Origin: Terfezia claveryi
Lineage: Eukaryota; Ascomycota; Pezizomycetes; Pezizales; Pezizaceae
Length of the DNA stretch: 64,000 nt
Direction of reading: 5' to 3'
Assembly (NCBI GenBank): GCA_015179025.1
Contig: WHUX01000024.1
Span: forward strand, 248,001 to 312,000
Below, one piece after another: positions 1 to 12,612 of this stretch. Position numbers and translations under genes: made by a program. The notes beneath the pieces were generated by a model. The model was given only the letters and a program-made list of their open reading frames with translations, had not been told where the DNA came from and made no database searches. Position 1 is the first letter of the stretch, and the number at the start of each line of letters is the position of its first letter.

Positions 1-965
1 CCATAACCCATTTGCCAGGGCAAAGAGCGGGGAATATGCGGGGAGCAAGAAATAAGATCCTGCACCAAAGATGCCGGCGTAGATCAAAAAGGCAAAGTAC
101 GATTGCATGAAGGCAAAGTAGAAGCCAACCTGTGATATTACGCATTAGTGGATAGCAGTGTCTCGGATATGCTGGTTGGACTACCTTCTCACCAAACTTG
201 TCCCTCAATGTAGTCAAATCGTCCTTGCTGATCGTCCATGACGTCGACCACCGTTTCAACCATTCCTGAAACATCTGGATATCAGTATCCTCTTTCCTCC
301 CTACACACATGGTATTCCCCTAAAACATACCTTTTCAAATTCCCTATCATGCAACGCAAATATGCTTTCCACCAAATCCCATTCCCCTTGCTTCGGGGTG
401 ATCCCCGCTCCTCCCTCGCCTGGAGGAAGTGTAATCATAAGGTACACCAGTCTCAATCTTTCTGCATCTGTTACCGGTTCCAAATCAAGCGACTTCTGGG
501 TCTCCTTATCTGGTGCTGCTGGCCGTATTCCATGAAGCCAATCTTTAACTCTGCGAATCCAACATTTTCGTCAGTTCGAATTTGCTCCCATGAACTTAGG
601 TTGAAACATACCGGGAACGGTAAACCTCGGCCATAAACTTCCGCTGGCTTTTGATCCTAACAAAAACTAGAACTGAGCCATGTCTGCCCTCCCGTGCTTC
701 GACTCTTAGGCCTACACGGTCGAGCGAGTGGACGAGTCGTTCGAATTGGGCTTCTGCCCGCTTTTGGTCTGTACAACGGGGTAAGTCAGCTAAGGAGATT
801 TGAATACTGGGGTAGATGTGACATACCGGCGGTTGTGAAGCGGAAGGAGATGACGTAGTCAACTCCTAGATTCCTCGCTTTTGCTTTCACTGCACCTGAG
901 CTGCGAGCAACCCCTTCAAAGGATGAGCTAGATGATGACCGAGAGGGTGGAGTGTCCTGACCCAT
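1..965 (-). CDS. Ist2/anoctamin-like membrane protein, N-terminal part, runs off the left edge
   Basis: Five exons can be read on the minus strand: 827-965, 612-768, 331-550, 185-265 and 1-129 (open at the window edge). They are separated by introns of about 55-65 nt with GT..AG ends and stay in frame for 242 codons. The start is ATG at 963-965, followed by a Ser-rich leader. The sequence FERLVHSLDRVGLRVEAREG, the segment ending in EWLKRW, and FGEKVGFYFAFMQSYFAFL leading into a hydrophobic segment fit the cytoplasmic N-domain and first membrane helix of fungal Ist2/anoctamin (TMEM16, DUF590) proteins. Family members sit in the cortical ER or plasma membrane, tether the two membranes or act as scramblases or channels. 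The catalytic and pore helices are outside the window, so activity cannot be judged. The donor at 184 is GTAGTC, a weak form. The family call rests on recalled similarity, not a search. Confidence 0.78.
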
Positions 966-1548
966 GTTAGATTCTGTAGTTGTAAGGGCTTTGGGGGTAT
1001 GTATTTAGATCGGTAAGGTAGGGGAGAGCAACTGGGAGATAAGTTCAACAAATATGACGTCTAGAAGAGGACCTTATATCCCGTTGGCAACCTTGGAAAT
1101 ATGTAGCTATAGGTAGCCAAGCAGGTTAATGACCATGAACGACGCAATACAAAGCCACAGTGTGGTGGCCACAACATAGGTACTTGTATCATGCATATTA
1201 TTGAGATCGGCATTTACTGTACATATGTCCCCACATCTCTGCCCCTGCTAGCGATCGCGAGCATGAATTGCATTCAGGACACTTGGCGAATTCAAACTGA
1301 ACATCGCCGAGTGAGACTTGCAATTTTGGTGAATGAATTTGTTCAGATTATTATCGCCGGAATTAAATTATTTCTGTAGCAATTATGCAGCATATGACGC
1401 GTATATCTTGGCACCGACATCCTGATGATCTGCCCCGCCCCCCGCAACTAGCAGAAAAGCTATGCACCAAGATATGAGATATCCGGGAACGAGGCTCTAT
1501 CCGAGATAAACACAAACCGTTATCAAAGCTTATAGAACCTCAACGAGC
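966..1548. promoter_or_regulatory. Divergent intergenic region between the Ist2-like and GCIP-like genes
   Basis: These 583 bp separate two divergently transcribed genes, so the region probably holds both promoters. I see no clear TATA element next to either start and no strong ORF. A short C-run lies at about 1435-1443. Nothing else stands out. Confidence 0.4.
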
Positions 1549-2885
1549 ATGCCTCCCTCATCCCTAACAGCAGACATTGAACGTCTACAGTCCTCCGTCA
1601 CCTCCCTTCTCGCCCTCATCAGCCACTGCCGCTCCTCCATCTCCGGCCTCACAACAATTAACCCCAACACCATTACAGCGCCCACAGCGCCCACAGCGCC
1701 CACAGCTCCCACAGCAGCTCCACCAACACCAGCGGATATCTCCCCTCTCTCCCTCCTCCACGACACCGCCTCCCTCGCCAAAGCCCACACCACCAAACTC
1801 GCTCTTCTCCTCACCCAGTCGACCCTCTCATCTACCTGCCGTGCCATCACCCCCATCCTTTCCACAATCCAAGCCAGCATCCTCCTCCCTCTCGTCACCT
1901 CCCTCGAACTCCTCTCAACCAACCATTTTGGAAAAGCTCTCCACCATGCCGCCTCTCGCCCTATCTTCGAAATTCTCCACGGAATCGAAGAAATGGTTGG
2001 AGGCCCTCTAAAACTCATGGTCAACTCCGGACTCAAACACGGGGCTAATGCCGGGAAAGAAGAACCCTCGGGACCAGAAAAGGAAACAATTATCCTCCCC
2101 AGCACAGGCAAAATCTGGGGCGCCTGCGACAAACTCATCTCCTTGAAAGAAAAGGGGCTCAATGGAGTCGTCAGAGAAAGACTACAAAACTCTGATGAAA
2201 CCATTAAAGACGCTACTGAGGAATTAGCAACTTACTATAGACGCCATACACCTGGATCCTCTGCGAGCAACAACACAGACGGCTCTTGCTCTGGCTCTGG
2301 TTCTGGCTCTGGCTCTGGCGATGACGATGACGATCTCTTCTGGGACTGTGACGACGACTTTCCCTTCTCTACCGCTCCAAAAAATAAGAAGAAGCAAATC
2401 TTCCATCCCGAAGTCGCCCGTGCTATAGATGCCTCCATAAAACGTCTCAAAGCAATCGCCGTCCTCTTTCAAGCAATCAAAAAAAGCCGACTTACCGCTA
2501 CTCAAGCGCCACAACCCGACCCAGCACTCGCTACTACACCAAACCTAGAAGTCGTAAAACGGCTCGATGGGATGGTAGATACTGCAGAAGAGATGGTGGT
2601 CTTAGTAGATGAGGTCGTGGGGGAGTATTATGAGCATGAGTTTGAAGATATTAATTCAGACGAATATAAAAATGTCAGAGAGAAGGTATCATTCCCCAAA
2701 TTTTGCCCATGTGTATGGTGGTTATTTCTGATGAGGGTAAATTACATTAGAAACTTTCAGAGAGCGAGAAATCTCTAGTAAAAAAAGCCGTTGCTTTGGC
2801 AAACCTGGCACAACTAGATTGGGAGGGTAGCAGCGACCTAAGAACGAGGTTGTTCGAGGAATTGGCTAAGGCAGTACAGCGATGA
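1549..2885 (+). CDS. GCIP/cyclin-D1-binding-protein-like protein, two exons
   Basis: Exon 1 (1549-2685, 379 codons) and exon 2 (2751-2885) join across a 65-nt intron (GTATCA..TTAG) to give 423 residues. Without splicing, the ORF would end in a poor tail at 2778. The protein is almost entirely helical. It has a Pro/Thr/Ala repeat near residue 45, a conserved-looking GACDKLISLKEKGLNGVV stretch near residue 187, and a Ser-Gly run followed by an Asp run near residues 245-265. The helical bundle with the WGACDKL..K..V..RL..S..TIKDA pattern resembles the GCIP domain of cyclin-D1-binding protein 1 homologues, which are proposed negative regulators of cell-cycle transcription. The gene model is firm. 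The family name is an inference from a weakly conserved domain. Confidence 0.68.
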
Positions 2886-3679
2886 ACTGTGAGTAAATGT
2901 AGGATAACATATTTGGGAGTAGTGTAGATCTAGCAAATTATCTGGAGACTTGTTTATTTGTATTCATAGGAGATGCCCACCCGGCGTGAAGTGTCACGGG
3001 AAGTATTGACGTCAACCGAAATCGGAAATCTCGTTATCTGACTCGAGCTAGGGCCTACCAAGGGTTTCTTTACGTAGTCTAAACCTTCTTTACGCAAATT
3101 AGTGAAAGCGGATCCCTCATCACGGATATTGAACTGGCACAATTAGCAGTTGTTACTCGAAAGAGTCTTACATACCCTGCCAGGCAATACAAGTTACCTA
3201 AATCATCATCCGGTACTTCCAAACCGACACTTACTACGTGTCCCACTCGTTAAACAGACTCGCGTCTCCGAAATATTAGGAATGGAGATCGTTGAGGGTA
3301 ATTTTTAAAAAAATCGTTAAAGTAGAGCCATAGAATATTCGACATTCACCCTCCTGTGGTGTAGAGGGGGGTAGCTTGCTTCTAACAGTTCCAAAGCTAT
3401 CATAGTTCCAACTTAAAGCAAGTGAACTTCCAATAACCGCACTAGCAACAAAACCCAGACTCAGGGAATAAATGGAACATAAGAAAATAATATACGAACA
3501 GCAACAATTCTCCAAATATCTAAAATCGGTATCGTACATAAGTAATATAGCGCCATCAATAAATGGATTATAACCCTCATGGAAGATCTGGGCAATACTC
3601 CACACTCGCCATATAAACTCCGGTAGAGACCACATAATTTCCATAGTAGTCATCGCGAAGGTAGCTAAAGCCTGGCACG
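2886..3679. other. Intergenic stretch with one weak minus-strand ORF
   Basis: This region lies between the GCIP-like gene and NTE1. It holds a 125-codon minus ORF (3276-3653, ATG start) with two hydrophobic stretches and a Cys cluster (CCCSY). It has no recognisable domain, and its composition looks like AT-rich intergenic DNA. It could be a small membrane protein but may equally be chance. Confidence 0.3.
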
Positions 3680-6600
3680 TTAGATGCTAGCCCTCCTTGG
3701 GGCCATCATCCTCCTGATCTTCCTCTTCTCTTCCCCAGTCCCACTCCCCGCTGAACCGCCCACCCCACTACCATCTAACCACAGACCCTCAATCCCACCC
3801 TTCTCCCTTAACTCCGCTAAAAATTTCTTCCCGTATTGATACCCCAGCTCACAGATTTCATCAAACTTTCCAAAATCCAGCGTCCCATACCCATCAATTG
3901 GTGGCCTCATATATACACATCCAGGAACCATCTTTGCTCTTTCCAGAGCGTCCACACTACTAACATATGCTAGCCTTGACTGAATCTCCGCGAGTGTAGG
4001 CGGGTTAGGGTACGCCGAGAACGGATTCCAACGATTGAAGAACGCCCAGGCACCGGAGAGAGAGTCCCCGAATTGCTGTGGTGTGGTATCGTCGATTGAG
4101 CCGACGTCGACGGCGAAGATGATATCTGCACCAAGGGATTTCATGTGTGCGACTGTTAGGTTGTCGACGTATCCACCATCTAGGAGCATTTGCCCGTCAT
4201 CGCAGAGTGGAGGAAGGAGGCCGGCAAGGGACATGGAAGCTCGGATGTATCGCCAGGCGTACCCATTGGTGTGAATTTCCATGCGTGACTTGGATATTGA
4301 GGTGGAGTTGCAATAAAATTCAAGCCAAAAGTCTTCAATCTGGGAATTACCAAAGGTCTTGAAGATCCCGCGATTGAACTCTTGACCGGTCGTATACGAG
4401 CAACTGTAGGTTTAGTTAGCAATGGCAAAATACTAAACAAGAAAGACAAGTAGCGGAGGGGACATACGAGGGATACGTGAGATCCAACACGAATCTCCAT
4501 ATGCTTGCCATTCTTCCGGCAAATTTCTTTGCCCTCCCGTACACCGGGACAATATCCGCATCTCGAGCGTAAAGGGCACCATTGAAGGCTCCAATCGATG
4601 TACCACCCACCATATCGATAGGGATACCCGCCTCTTCCAACGCTCTTATAAGACCAACCTGTGAGATTCCTCTTGCCCCACCACCCCCTAGCACCAACCC
4701 AATGGATTTGCCGCATAGGCGACGGGCAAGGCGGTGAAAGTCACCTTTGAATGGGGTTTCGGACGAGTATATCGGCGTATTAAGAATTCTCCTAGAAGTG
4801 TACTTTGCTATCTCGGCGTGGATAAATTGAACCCGCTGCCTCAGCACAGAGCTAAATCTTTTGGTTTGTGGATGAACAGGTTCAGGAGTTGTCCTGAAAG
4901 CCATTTGGATATGGTGATGACCACCATTAATCCATATTCGGTTCTACACTTCATGTTAGTTCATGATATCTGTCATATTCAAAGAGTTAGAATTTACCCT
5001 AAGCCATTTTCTAGTCAACCCGGGACGGCAATATCTCTCCACATGCAGAAGCACCAACTCCTTTCTCGCAGTACTCTTCATGCCAACCAGGAATCTCTCA
5101 TACTCTCCAATTTTTGGGCTCGCCTCAGCAAGACCAATCACCAGAATGCAGTCAGCCTGGCTGATACAAGTCTGGGTCCATGGCGAGTTGACGTTCGTGT
5201 CGGCAACGTATAACACCATACCAAACTTTTCTTCCAAATCCGCGAGGTAACCCGAAAGTTTCAATTTCCCCATCTTGCTGAAGGCATGTCTTCCAAGGTG
5301 ACTAAGAACAACTGCTTGGTTTAGCAACGTTACCCCGTTGGCAATGCCAACTTGTTGTAGAGCACTTGACAGGCGATTTCCAAATTCCGCCACAGGAACG
5401 CCAGCAGTTACGGGAAGGATGCACACTGTCCGCAGATTTACAGTGCTGTTTGTGCCCCGCTTCACCGGGGATGCTGAGGATGCTGTTGTTCGATCTGTTA
5501 TTCCCACCGGAGAATAACCAGCCATCTCTCCCTTAAGAGGGTTATCGATCAGGGTCCTCATTCTCGAGGCTATTATCTTTGAGATCTGAATTGTTATCCC
5601 TGGATGCTCCATAGCTAGACTGTTGAACAGTGTCTTTGGAAACCTAGCTAGTTCTGTCTCTCGGATTGCATGAACCGTGGCAGGTCGTGTCGTTTCCGTA
5701 AGAACCTCCAACTCCCCCACACTCTCACCCTGACCAAACTCTCCCACGACTTGCAACTGCCCATTTTTATCGTCTAAAACCCCTCTTAGTCGCCCATTGA
5801 GAACAATGTAAATAGCGTCGCTCTCATCTCCCTGGTGGTATATCACTTGCCCGGCATCAATCTGAACCCACTCCAATGCAAAGTCAATATGTAGAATCAA
5901 CCTTGGTAGTAAACTAGTCAATCTTTTTGCCATAGTCAGGAGAACCACAGGATGCCTATCAACAATCCTCTCCAGTGCATCTCTAGGTAGGAAACCGACA
6001 TAGACATCTGTCTTGGCTCGCACATCAATAAAGGAGCGGTACGCGGACATACTGCCAATGTATCCAGCTAATCCACCTGGTTTGATCATGAACAGACTCT
6101 TCCTCCCCATCTTTTTCCCTCCACTTCCTGCAGTGGCCGTCTTGAAACTGGAGCTTGTAGTTGTCCTCGTCAATGGTGGGAGTTCATGGTCGGGAGCTGT
6201 TGCATGGCTCCCGGCACCAAAATCAAAAGACGTACTTGGGCCACCTTTCTTCTCATCTACCGGAATAGAAACATCCAAGAACCCATCAATAACGTAATAC
6301 AGCCCTGGGTTTCTCTCCCCTTGTTCCACCAGCACTGATCCCTTTGGAAAAAATACGATTTCTACTTCGTTCTTCATGTCCGAGTGCTGACCAAATAATC
6401 CTCCACTCGTGCTCGCTGTAGACAATGTAGTAGAAATGACGGATTCCGAATCATCCATTCCCTCAAAGGGATCGAGCATGCCAAAAGCATTGCTGAAGGA
6501 TGTCTTGGAATTTCTTGCATCATAAGACGTCAGACCAGGAGAGTGATGGGCTGTGGGAGATTCTATTTGACCCCGAACTGACTGAGTAAGACCTATTGCC

Positions 6601-8426
6601 TTGTATATACAATCCAACACTGCCTCCCGGAACGCACTGTCTTCTGAAATAGTATTCGCCGTAGCTTCATGAGGATAACGACCTTGATACCTTGCAAAAG
6701 GATTAAAACTGAGAGCAAGAGGTGTTTTAGCATCATACCCTTCGTGAAAGCTACCAAGGCCGTTGGAGTCGCGCCCAGTAAAAGGATTGTTCAGAGATTT
6801 TCCTCGGGAAGATGGGAAGATCACATTGGTTGACAGATCACCAGCCCCCTGTCCTCCATCCATGACGACACCATTGCCATTTACCAATTTTCGAAGTGGA
6901 GGAGATGCTGTGTCTAGGGCAGCGGATGGAGTTCCCTTGATGCCAGCCAATTTTGCATGGATTAGGGCTTCCTTCCTCATAGATATTGACGAGGTTCTCC
7001 GCTTATTAGCGTTTGCTGACGGGTTATGCAGGACAAGGCCTTTCATCTGATCCTCCGGAGCTGCCCTCTCCTGCTCAGTCTTAAACTTCTCTTTCAGACG
7101 GTCTAATGCACCTCCACGGAGGTAATTTGGCAATTCATACATCGTGTATTTGTTCATAAACTTCTCCGTTCGGAGGACCTCACTTGTCAGACCTAGGTAT
7201 GAATACGCCGTAAGGAAGGTAACTCGCTGGAAGCGAGTAAGAATGACTTGGACGATATGAGCAGTGGCTTTGGGGTATATCCTTGTAAGACGACGGAAGG
7301 CTGTATCAGGTATGACAGCAATAGTGGTATCGACTGATGCTCTTGCAATAATGTCTGGATGCACAGAATGTGTTTTCTTCGGCTTGGGACTCTTCAGCCG
7401 ATTCTCTATAGGGGTGATCGGTCTTGAAGGATGCATGTGGCTTGGTGATTCATCGCTGAGTGACAATGGAGGTACGGATAGAAGTGGATCTCGAGGGTAT
7501 TCCTCACTTGCATCTCTCTGCATTGGATACCCAGCAGCGCTACTTGGCCTTGCAGTGTCGGTGATTGGGGCAAATGGTCCATCTCCCGTCCGACCGAAAG
7601 TGCTGCTACCACTAGAGTCCACGCCCCCGTCGAAATCATCAAACTCATGTCGTAACTTGACATCCTCCGTAAACAGACTGAGAATAGTGAATAGCGAACT
7701 CAATGGAGCTCCGTTCTTGACCTCGGTGAGGAGTTGGTATCCTTGAGCCCCCTTAACGCTCTCGTCCTCCTCATCGTGAAATGCACCCTCTCTCGGATCT
7801 CTCCTCCGCCTGGTTTTCGAATCGACTTCGCAGAGACTACACTCTCCACATATGCATTCCTCATTCTCACCATGCCGGTTTTGTTTGACAAAAATCTGCA
7901 TTAATCCATCTACAACAAGGCAAAATCCCTTCTCTTCCTCCAGCAAAAATGTTTCTCCTGCTATCAGCCGCCTAGTCTGCATATGCCTCGTCAACTCATG
8001 AAAAACAGGCCTCTCGAGATACCCAAAGATCTTAATAGCACTCAAAAACTCATCGAGATAGTTTGAAAGCCCCGGCTTCGAGTCCCCCCCTTGACTGTCT
8101 GGAAATAAGTCGATCTCCGGCTCCTTCCGCTGAGGTTCGTGTGGCAGGGTGGGATACATATTAAGAAGCCGGTACCGAACAAACCAAACCCCTCCCGAGC
8201 CAAGGGCAAAGGCGATGAGAAGCAGTGTCGTGAAGTTCATGGTGACTGTGAGGGAGGTGCTGAAGAGCATAAAGAGCCATGTTGGAGCGGTAAATGTACT
8301 GAACGTGACAAATGCGATAACAATCTTATGTACAATGAAGATAAAATTGTACAAGAAGGAAAACACTGACCAGAGTGTCGAGGCTGGTTCGGAAGCAGTT
8401 GCGGACGTTACGGTGACCGTGTCCAT
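3680..8426 (-). CDS. NTE1: Lysophospholipase NTE1 (patatin-like phospholipase with cyclic-nucleotide-binding-like domains)
   Basis: Three exons (4998-8426, 4468-4943, 3680-4403) with introns of 54 and 64 nt give 1542 residues, the usual size of fungal NTE1. The N-terminus carries two or three membrane segments (residues 15-85). Cyclic-nucleotide-binding-like domains follow near residues 125-195, 690-820 and 860-960, with [16 protein letters not shown] typical of the last. The C-terminal patatin domain has the oxyanion motif GGGGARG (about residue 1229), the nucleophile motif GTSIG (Ser about 1259) and DGG (Asp about 1377), so the Ser-Asp dyad is intact. NTE1 deacylates phosphatidylcholine to glycerophosphocholine at the ER. 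The middle (residues 205-350 and 460-560) is low-complexity linker. No frameshift or stop was found, so this is a functional housekeeping gene bordering the repeat island. Confidence 0.95.
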
Positions 8427-8936
8427 TGTTGCTGCTGCTATTCGTTGGAAGCTTGTCCGTCACCTGCTCCAATGCTAGGTACGGACGAGCTCTCTATCTC
8501 GAGTGATAGATAAAAGGTAAGACAGATATAAAGTGAGTCAGGGGGATACTGTAGATACAAAAAATTAGGCGAGATATATCATGTATCCACAGCGTTGTCT
8601 GTAAGTTGGCCAAGGCTGCTAATTATGACGCAATGTGCAACAGGTTAAGTATTACAGGGTAAACATAGATCAACTACCAGATACCTACCAGTAATACTAG
8701 ACTTAGCAGGTGTTACCCTCATTTGATTTAGCCTCGTACCCAGGTTAATATTTTTGTAGTGTTCGTGACCTCGCAACTCCCCCATAGACAACAGACTGGT
8801 TTGTACGAGGCTACATTTAACTATACTAACCTTATTTTTGTTTGCTATTGTTCCAGGTTGCTGAGAACCTAACAAGGAAACGTGTGTAGGCATTCCATCT
8901 GTAGTCTGGCTGGCACAACAGCCCCCTAATTTCATC
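8427..8936. other. NTE1 upstream region with dispersed-repeat sequence
   Basis: The first part is the NTE1 promoter. From about 8700 the sequence resembles 37094-37170: both contain a TAGCCT.GT.CCCAGGTTAAT core followed by a CGCGACCTC- or CGTGACCTC-like stretch. A TAGTCTGGCTGGCAC motif lies at 8902. This is a dispersed repeat of unknown class with no coding potential that I trust. Confidence 0.4.
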
Positions 8937-9003
8937 TAGTCTGGTTGCATGACCCTCCTCTGTGGAGGGTCATGCAACTGAGGAGGGTCATGTAACCAGA
9001 CTA
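8937..9003. mobile_element. 67-bp foldback/MITE with TAGTCTGG ends
   Basis: The segment starts TAGTCTGGTTGCATGACCCT and ends with the reverse complement of nearly the same sequence (AGGGTCATGTAACCAGACTA). An extra inverted GGAGGGTCATGCAA lies inside it. The terminal TA dinucleotides could be target duplications. Other loci in the window share the TAGTCTGG terminus. Confidence 0.55.
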
Positions 9004-11235
9004 AATTCCATCTGCAGTTTGAACATGTGACAATCTGGATCAGACTATATCCGGCGCTAGCCAGGCATCAGGCTTGGCGAGTCTGCCCATCTTTACTATT
9101 TTTATTATTCAGCTCCCGATTTTCGAATATTCGTACCGGTAGTCTCACGCCAGAATTAGGATCATGAGACTATATTAGATCATAGGACTCTTGGGTCATT
9201 TAGTAGCAAGGGTAGCTGGTTGTTCCTCAAGTAAACTCTGAGGGTTTCTGTCGGAACCGAATATTATGCCGTTTAGATCGAAATAAGATCGATACCAAAA
9301 AGGGGAAAGTTGTGTGTCTGTGTGTGTGTGTCTGTTTGTTGTTATATCAAGTATAAAAGTTTAACTCCTAGTGTAATCTCTTTAGGGCTGCACTATCCCA
9401 ATGTCTAAGATGTGTGCGTATAGCACCCATTTAAAGCAGCCCGAGTACTGATGAGTACCAACGTATAGCTCTGAAAAGAATTGAGACAGTACTTGATTTG
9501 TGGGTGCGAGGTTAAATTGACAGAATATACAGGTACTGATGGGGACATTACCATTCTGTATGCTTCTATATATTAGTGAGCATAGGTGTGGGTATGGAAC
9601 CTCTGACAAATATACATCATGCATCAAAAGTATTTTAACACTTTCGAAACCGCAGCAAATCGAACACTTAAAGAACAACTAACCGACTCATGAGGGGCAA
9701 TTGACCTGGAACTTTAGTATTGATTATTGTATCAAAAGCTATAATGAAATAGGAAAGTAGGATATATAAGAGGAGTACAAATGGTGCAAACTGGGTGAAA
9801 TCCCGGATTTGGTAATTTGTGGTGGTCTTGGCAAAGTTTGTATGGCGATGTGACATCGCGACGAAGAATACGCTCTTCAAGCTAATGCAAATTCGCGTGG
9901 AGAAATTTCGAAACTGTTCCAGAGGACGACTTCTAGGCCTATTTATCTCTGAAATTAGATACAATACTGGCATTATAGGAAGGAATATTTTATGGTCGGG
10001 CAAAAGGGAAAGTGACGGCATACAGGGATTACGAAGGAGGAAAGTGACAGCGCGAAAGAAACACATATAATAGAATCATGTAGCTAGGTAGAGCACTAGG
10101 ACCATAGCGAATAATTCCGTAGCGATATCTAGATAGCTCTACGAAAATACATCTTACTTATTTACACTCTGACAAAATTCCTTCTCCTAATCTTGTAAAT
10201 TCTTACATTATACTGTACACCGCATGGTTGCTGAGATGGTGAATGATCGGAAAGCAGAGAACGCTGTGCGATGAACATACTCGCATGTTGCCCTTGCTCC
10301 ACATACAGGCCCCGAGCAGGCCATTGATACCTGGATTGAATGGATCGACGTGGAGGAGTAGAAGAAGGCAAAGCACGCACAATCTACCCAGATTAAACAA
10401 GGCAGTAATAAAACGACAAAATTTGACAAAGGTTGTCTAAAAATGTCTTTCCAAGAGGCTGCTATCATTGATTTGATGGTTTGTAATCCAATATGAGGAA
10501 AGCAAAGAAAGCAAGGGCAAGTAGAAAGGGAAATATATGAGACCGTTTAGGTCGTCAAGGTAGGCATTGATGAGATACATTGAATTAAATAACCGGGACT
10601 TCCACCAGCACTCCTACCACTGCTTCCGCCGCTGCCTCCAGCACCATTTCCAGCTCTATACCAGGCTCTATCCCCAGCCCTATCCCCAGCCTATCTTAAG
10701 CTGGATCTCCACTATTGCTTCCAGCTCTACTCCCCATGCTCATAGAGAGACCCAATTTGCAATATTTGAGGGAGAGATATCTGATGGTTCATGGAACATA
10801 ATTAGAGTTCCCACTCATACTGTCAGAAATGCGTAAAGATACGTGCAGTCAAGATATTCTAACAAGGATGGTGGCTGCAATAGAATTTGAATTCAATCAC
10901 CGATTTGGTTTCACTGGCGTAGGCAGTCTCAGAAGCACATACTAGCTTCCCACCGAAGATAGTTCTATTTACTGTGACTCTTTTCTCGCCATGGCTAGAT
11001 TGACTGAGAAGAAGACCAATTCCACTTGACATCTACACATTTATTGCCAATTGCTCGGGAGTTAGGCTTCCAGCGCTGCGGCTGCTATATGGTCCGATAA
11101 CTCTATAGCTCAATGAAATATGTGTTCTGGGCCGCCACCGCGGGCAGCATACCTCTACTATGCCCCTCAAGGGCAATTTATTTAATTACTGCCTTTGGTA
11201 CATAACGCACTTGAATTTATAAAAATATAGACAAA
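9004..11235. other. Gene-free repeat-rich stretch
   Basis: This region contains a (TG)n-like microsatellite near 9313-9340 and weak minus ORFs (9382-9678; 9668-10066, hydrophobic) with no recognisable domain. At about 11118-11185 a TTCTGGGCCGCC...CATACC..ACTATGCCCCTC segment recurs in inverted orientation at 13990-14070. I see no gene that can be supported. Confidence 0.4.
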
Positions 11236-11990
11236 TTGAGCGGGTTCAAGTTGATCTAATTGATATGCTCCATGGGCCTGATGGACAATATAAATGATTC
11301 TGTCATATGAAAGGCCATATGGTACGTGGTTGTTCCATTTTGGTAAGTTAAGCTCATTAGTACAAGTAATATCCCACTTGCGAGACGTTATCATTTTTTA
11401 GTTTTTCCACCTGCGGGCGGTTCTGGGGTTGTTTTAGGCGGACTTCTACTGGCGAGTGGTTTCAAATTTCCTCTCTCTCACCTGCGCGGGGTTTTTCTTG
11501 TTTGGGTCGAGGTGGGCTCCAGTCAGGGCCCTCGGGCTCATCCGGCACTGCTGGTTAATGACAGTATGGGAGTATCCCGTTCATGAGTCTCCTTTGTTTT
11601 TGTGTACTTATCCGCGTCGACTTGGCAGATTAACTTGCCTCGTCCTGAATCCACTCGGGTTTCCGAGTGGCTCTTCATGGTCCCGGACCGAATAAGAGTA
11701 ATAAGTATTTAAAAAAGAAGAAAAATAAATAAAAAAATAAAAAAATAAAAAAATAAAAAAGTACAAGTAATATGATACTAATATTATTAGTCGGAATCTG
11801 TGACATCTGCAATGACATTATGGATTCAGCTTTATAGGTCACTAACATTTTAGGATCTGATAATGTTGAAGTATTCAAGGGAGATGTTGAGCAGTTATTA
11901 TCAGCTTGGAGTATTAAAATAAAACATTGAAAACCTCGCATACCTCAAGTCCAAAGGCTTGATAGAGTTATAAAATCTCGTCTCACTACG
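11236..11990 (+). mobile_element. Integrase-core fragment (gypsy/Ginger-like), split by a SINE
   Basis: Frames read ERVQVDLIDMLHGPDGQYK before 11358 and resume after 11774. Further down they hold a degenerate counterpart of IKHRQPCIPQVQGFIEQAN, seen in the sister copy at 51280. The pattern (RVQVDLID..., then QGFIEQAN) matches the core of retroviral-type integrases of the KRBA2/Ginger group, with the first Asp and the terminal Glu region visible. The fragment carries several stops and a 387-bp SINE. It is a dead fragment with no ends seen. The clade assignment is from memory. Confidence 0.55.
11373..11759 (+). mobile_element. SINE-like retroposon copy A, flanked by a 14-bp duplication
   Basis: The element is flanked by AGTACAAGTAATAT at 11359-11372 and again at 11760-11773, a perfect 14-bp target-site duplication. 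Its 3' end carries the family signature GGCAGATTAACTTGCCT, then a short hairpin (CCACTCGGGTTTCCGAGTGG), AGTATTT-like sequence and an A-rich tail. The 5' half holds TACTGGCGAGTGGTT-like repeats that resemble a pol III A box. There is no ORF. It interrupts the integrase fragment. Confidence 0.85.
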
Positions 11991-12169
11991 GATACAGCAC
12001 TTCCATGTATTACACTAGGTACTGACCCCTTCAGAAGGGCAATATTGGGAGAGAAGCGTTGTTTGAAGGAGCTCGACAAGCCGGATTGGAGAAAGGAAGG
12101 AGAAGAGAGTTATGAGGCCACGGAGGCCTTCTTCAAGTTTCTATACCACGAGGTCACGTAGTCAACTCA

Positions 12170-12612
12170 CCCAGGTTTTTCACGAGTTCCCTTTGTATGA
12201 TCACGAGTCCTTTTACATTTCACGAGTTCAAGTTAGTGAGGCGGAGGTCCAGTCAGGCCCCCGGGTCATCGGTTCGCCCGTTAGTGACAGTCCATTATCT
12301 TTCCCAGTTTCACGAGTTTCATTATTCTTAGTCTCACGGGACATTCAGTCCAGTTCAGTTCAGTTTCACGAGTTTATGTAATTTTCGATTTCAGTTTCAT
12401 GGGTCATTCAGTTCAGTCAGAGGTCGAGGCTCAGTCAGGTCCCCCGGGTCATCGGTTCGTCCCATGGGGCCTCGTCCCCAGTGTTAGTGTTAGTTATTTG
12501 TATTTATCTCGCGTGGGTCTGGCAGATTAACTTGCCTTACCCTTGAATACACTTGGGTTTCCGAGTGGCTCCTCATGCCCCCCCTGACGGGGCCGCATAG
12601 CAGTAACAAGTA
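12170..12612 (+). mobile_element. SINE-like retroposon copy B, tail interrupted by a TA transposon
   Basis: This is a second subfamily. CCGGGTCATCGGTTCG and CGGTTCGTCCCATGG resemble a pol III B box, and the common 3' module GGCAGATTAACTTGCCTTAC...CATAGCAGTAACAAG follows. The tail TA-TTTAAAAAAAAAAAA resumes at 13521 after the inserted transposon at 12613-13520. The 5' boundary is approximate and no target duplication could be fixed. Several CACGAGTTC-type repeats lie in the 5' half. Confidence 0.7.

Noticed and set aside
1530..2204. 224-codon minus-strand ORF
   Set aside because: It is the antisense of the GCIP-like exon, and its Val/Gly/Arg-rich composition is a shadow of the Ala/Thr/Pro-rich plus frame.
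7264..7746. 160-codon plus-strand ORF
   Set aside because: It lies opposite the low-complexity linker of NTE1 and has no features of its own.
12430..12480. GGTTCG B-box-like motif as a tRNA gene
   Set aside because: No cloverleaf can be drawn around it, and it lies in the SINE body. It is kept only as a pol III-like element of the SINE.
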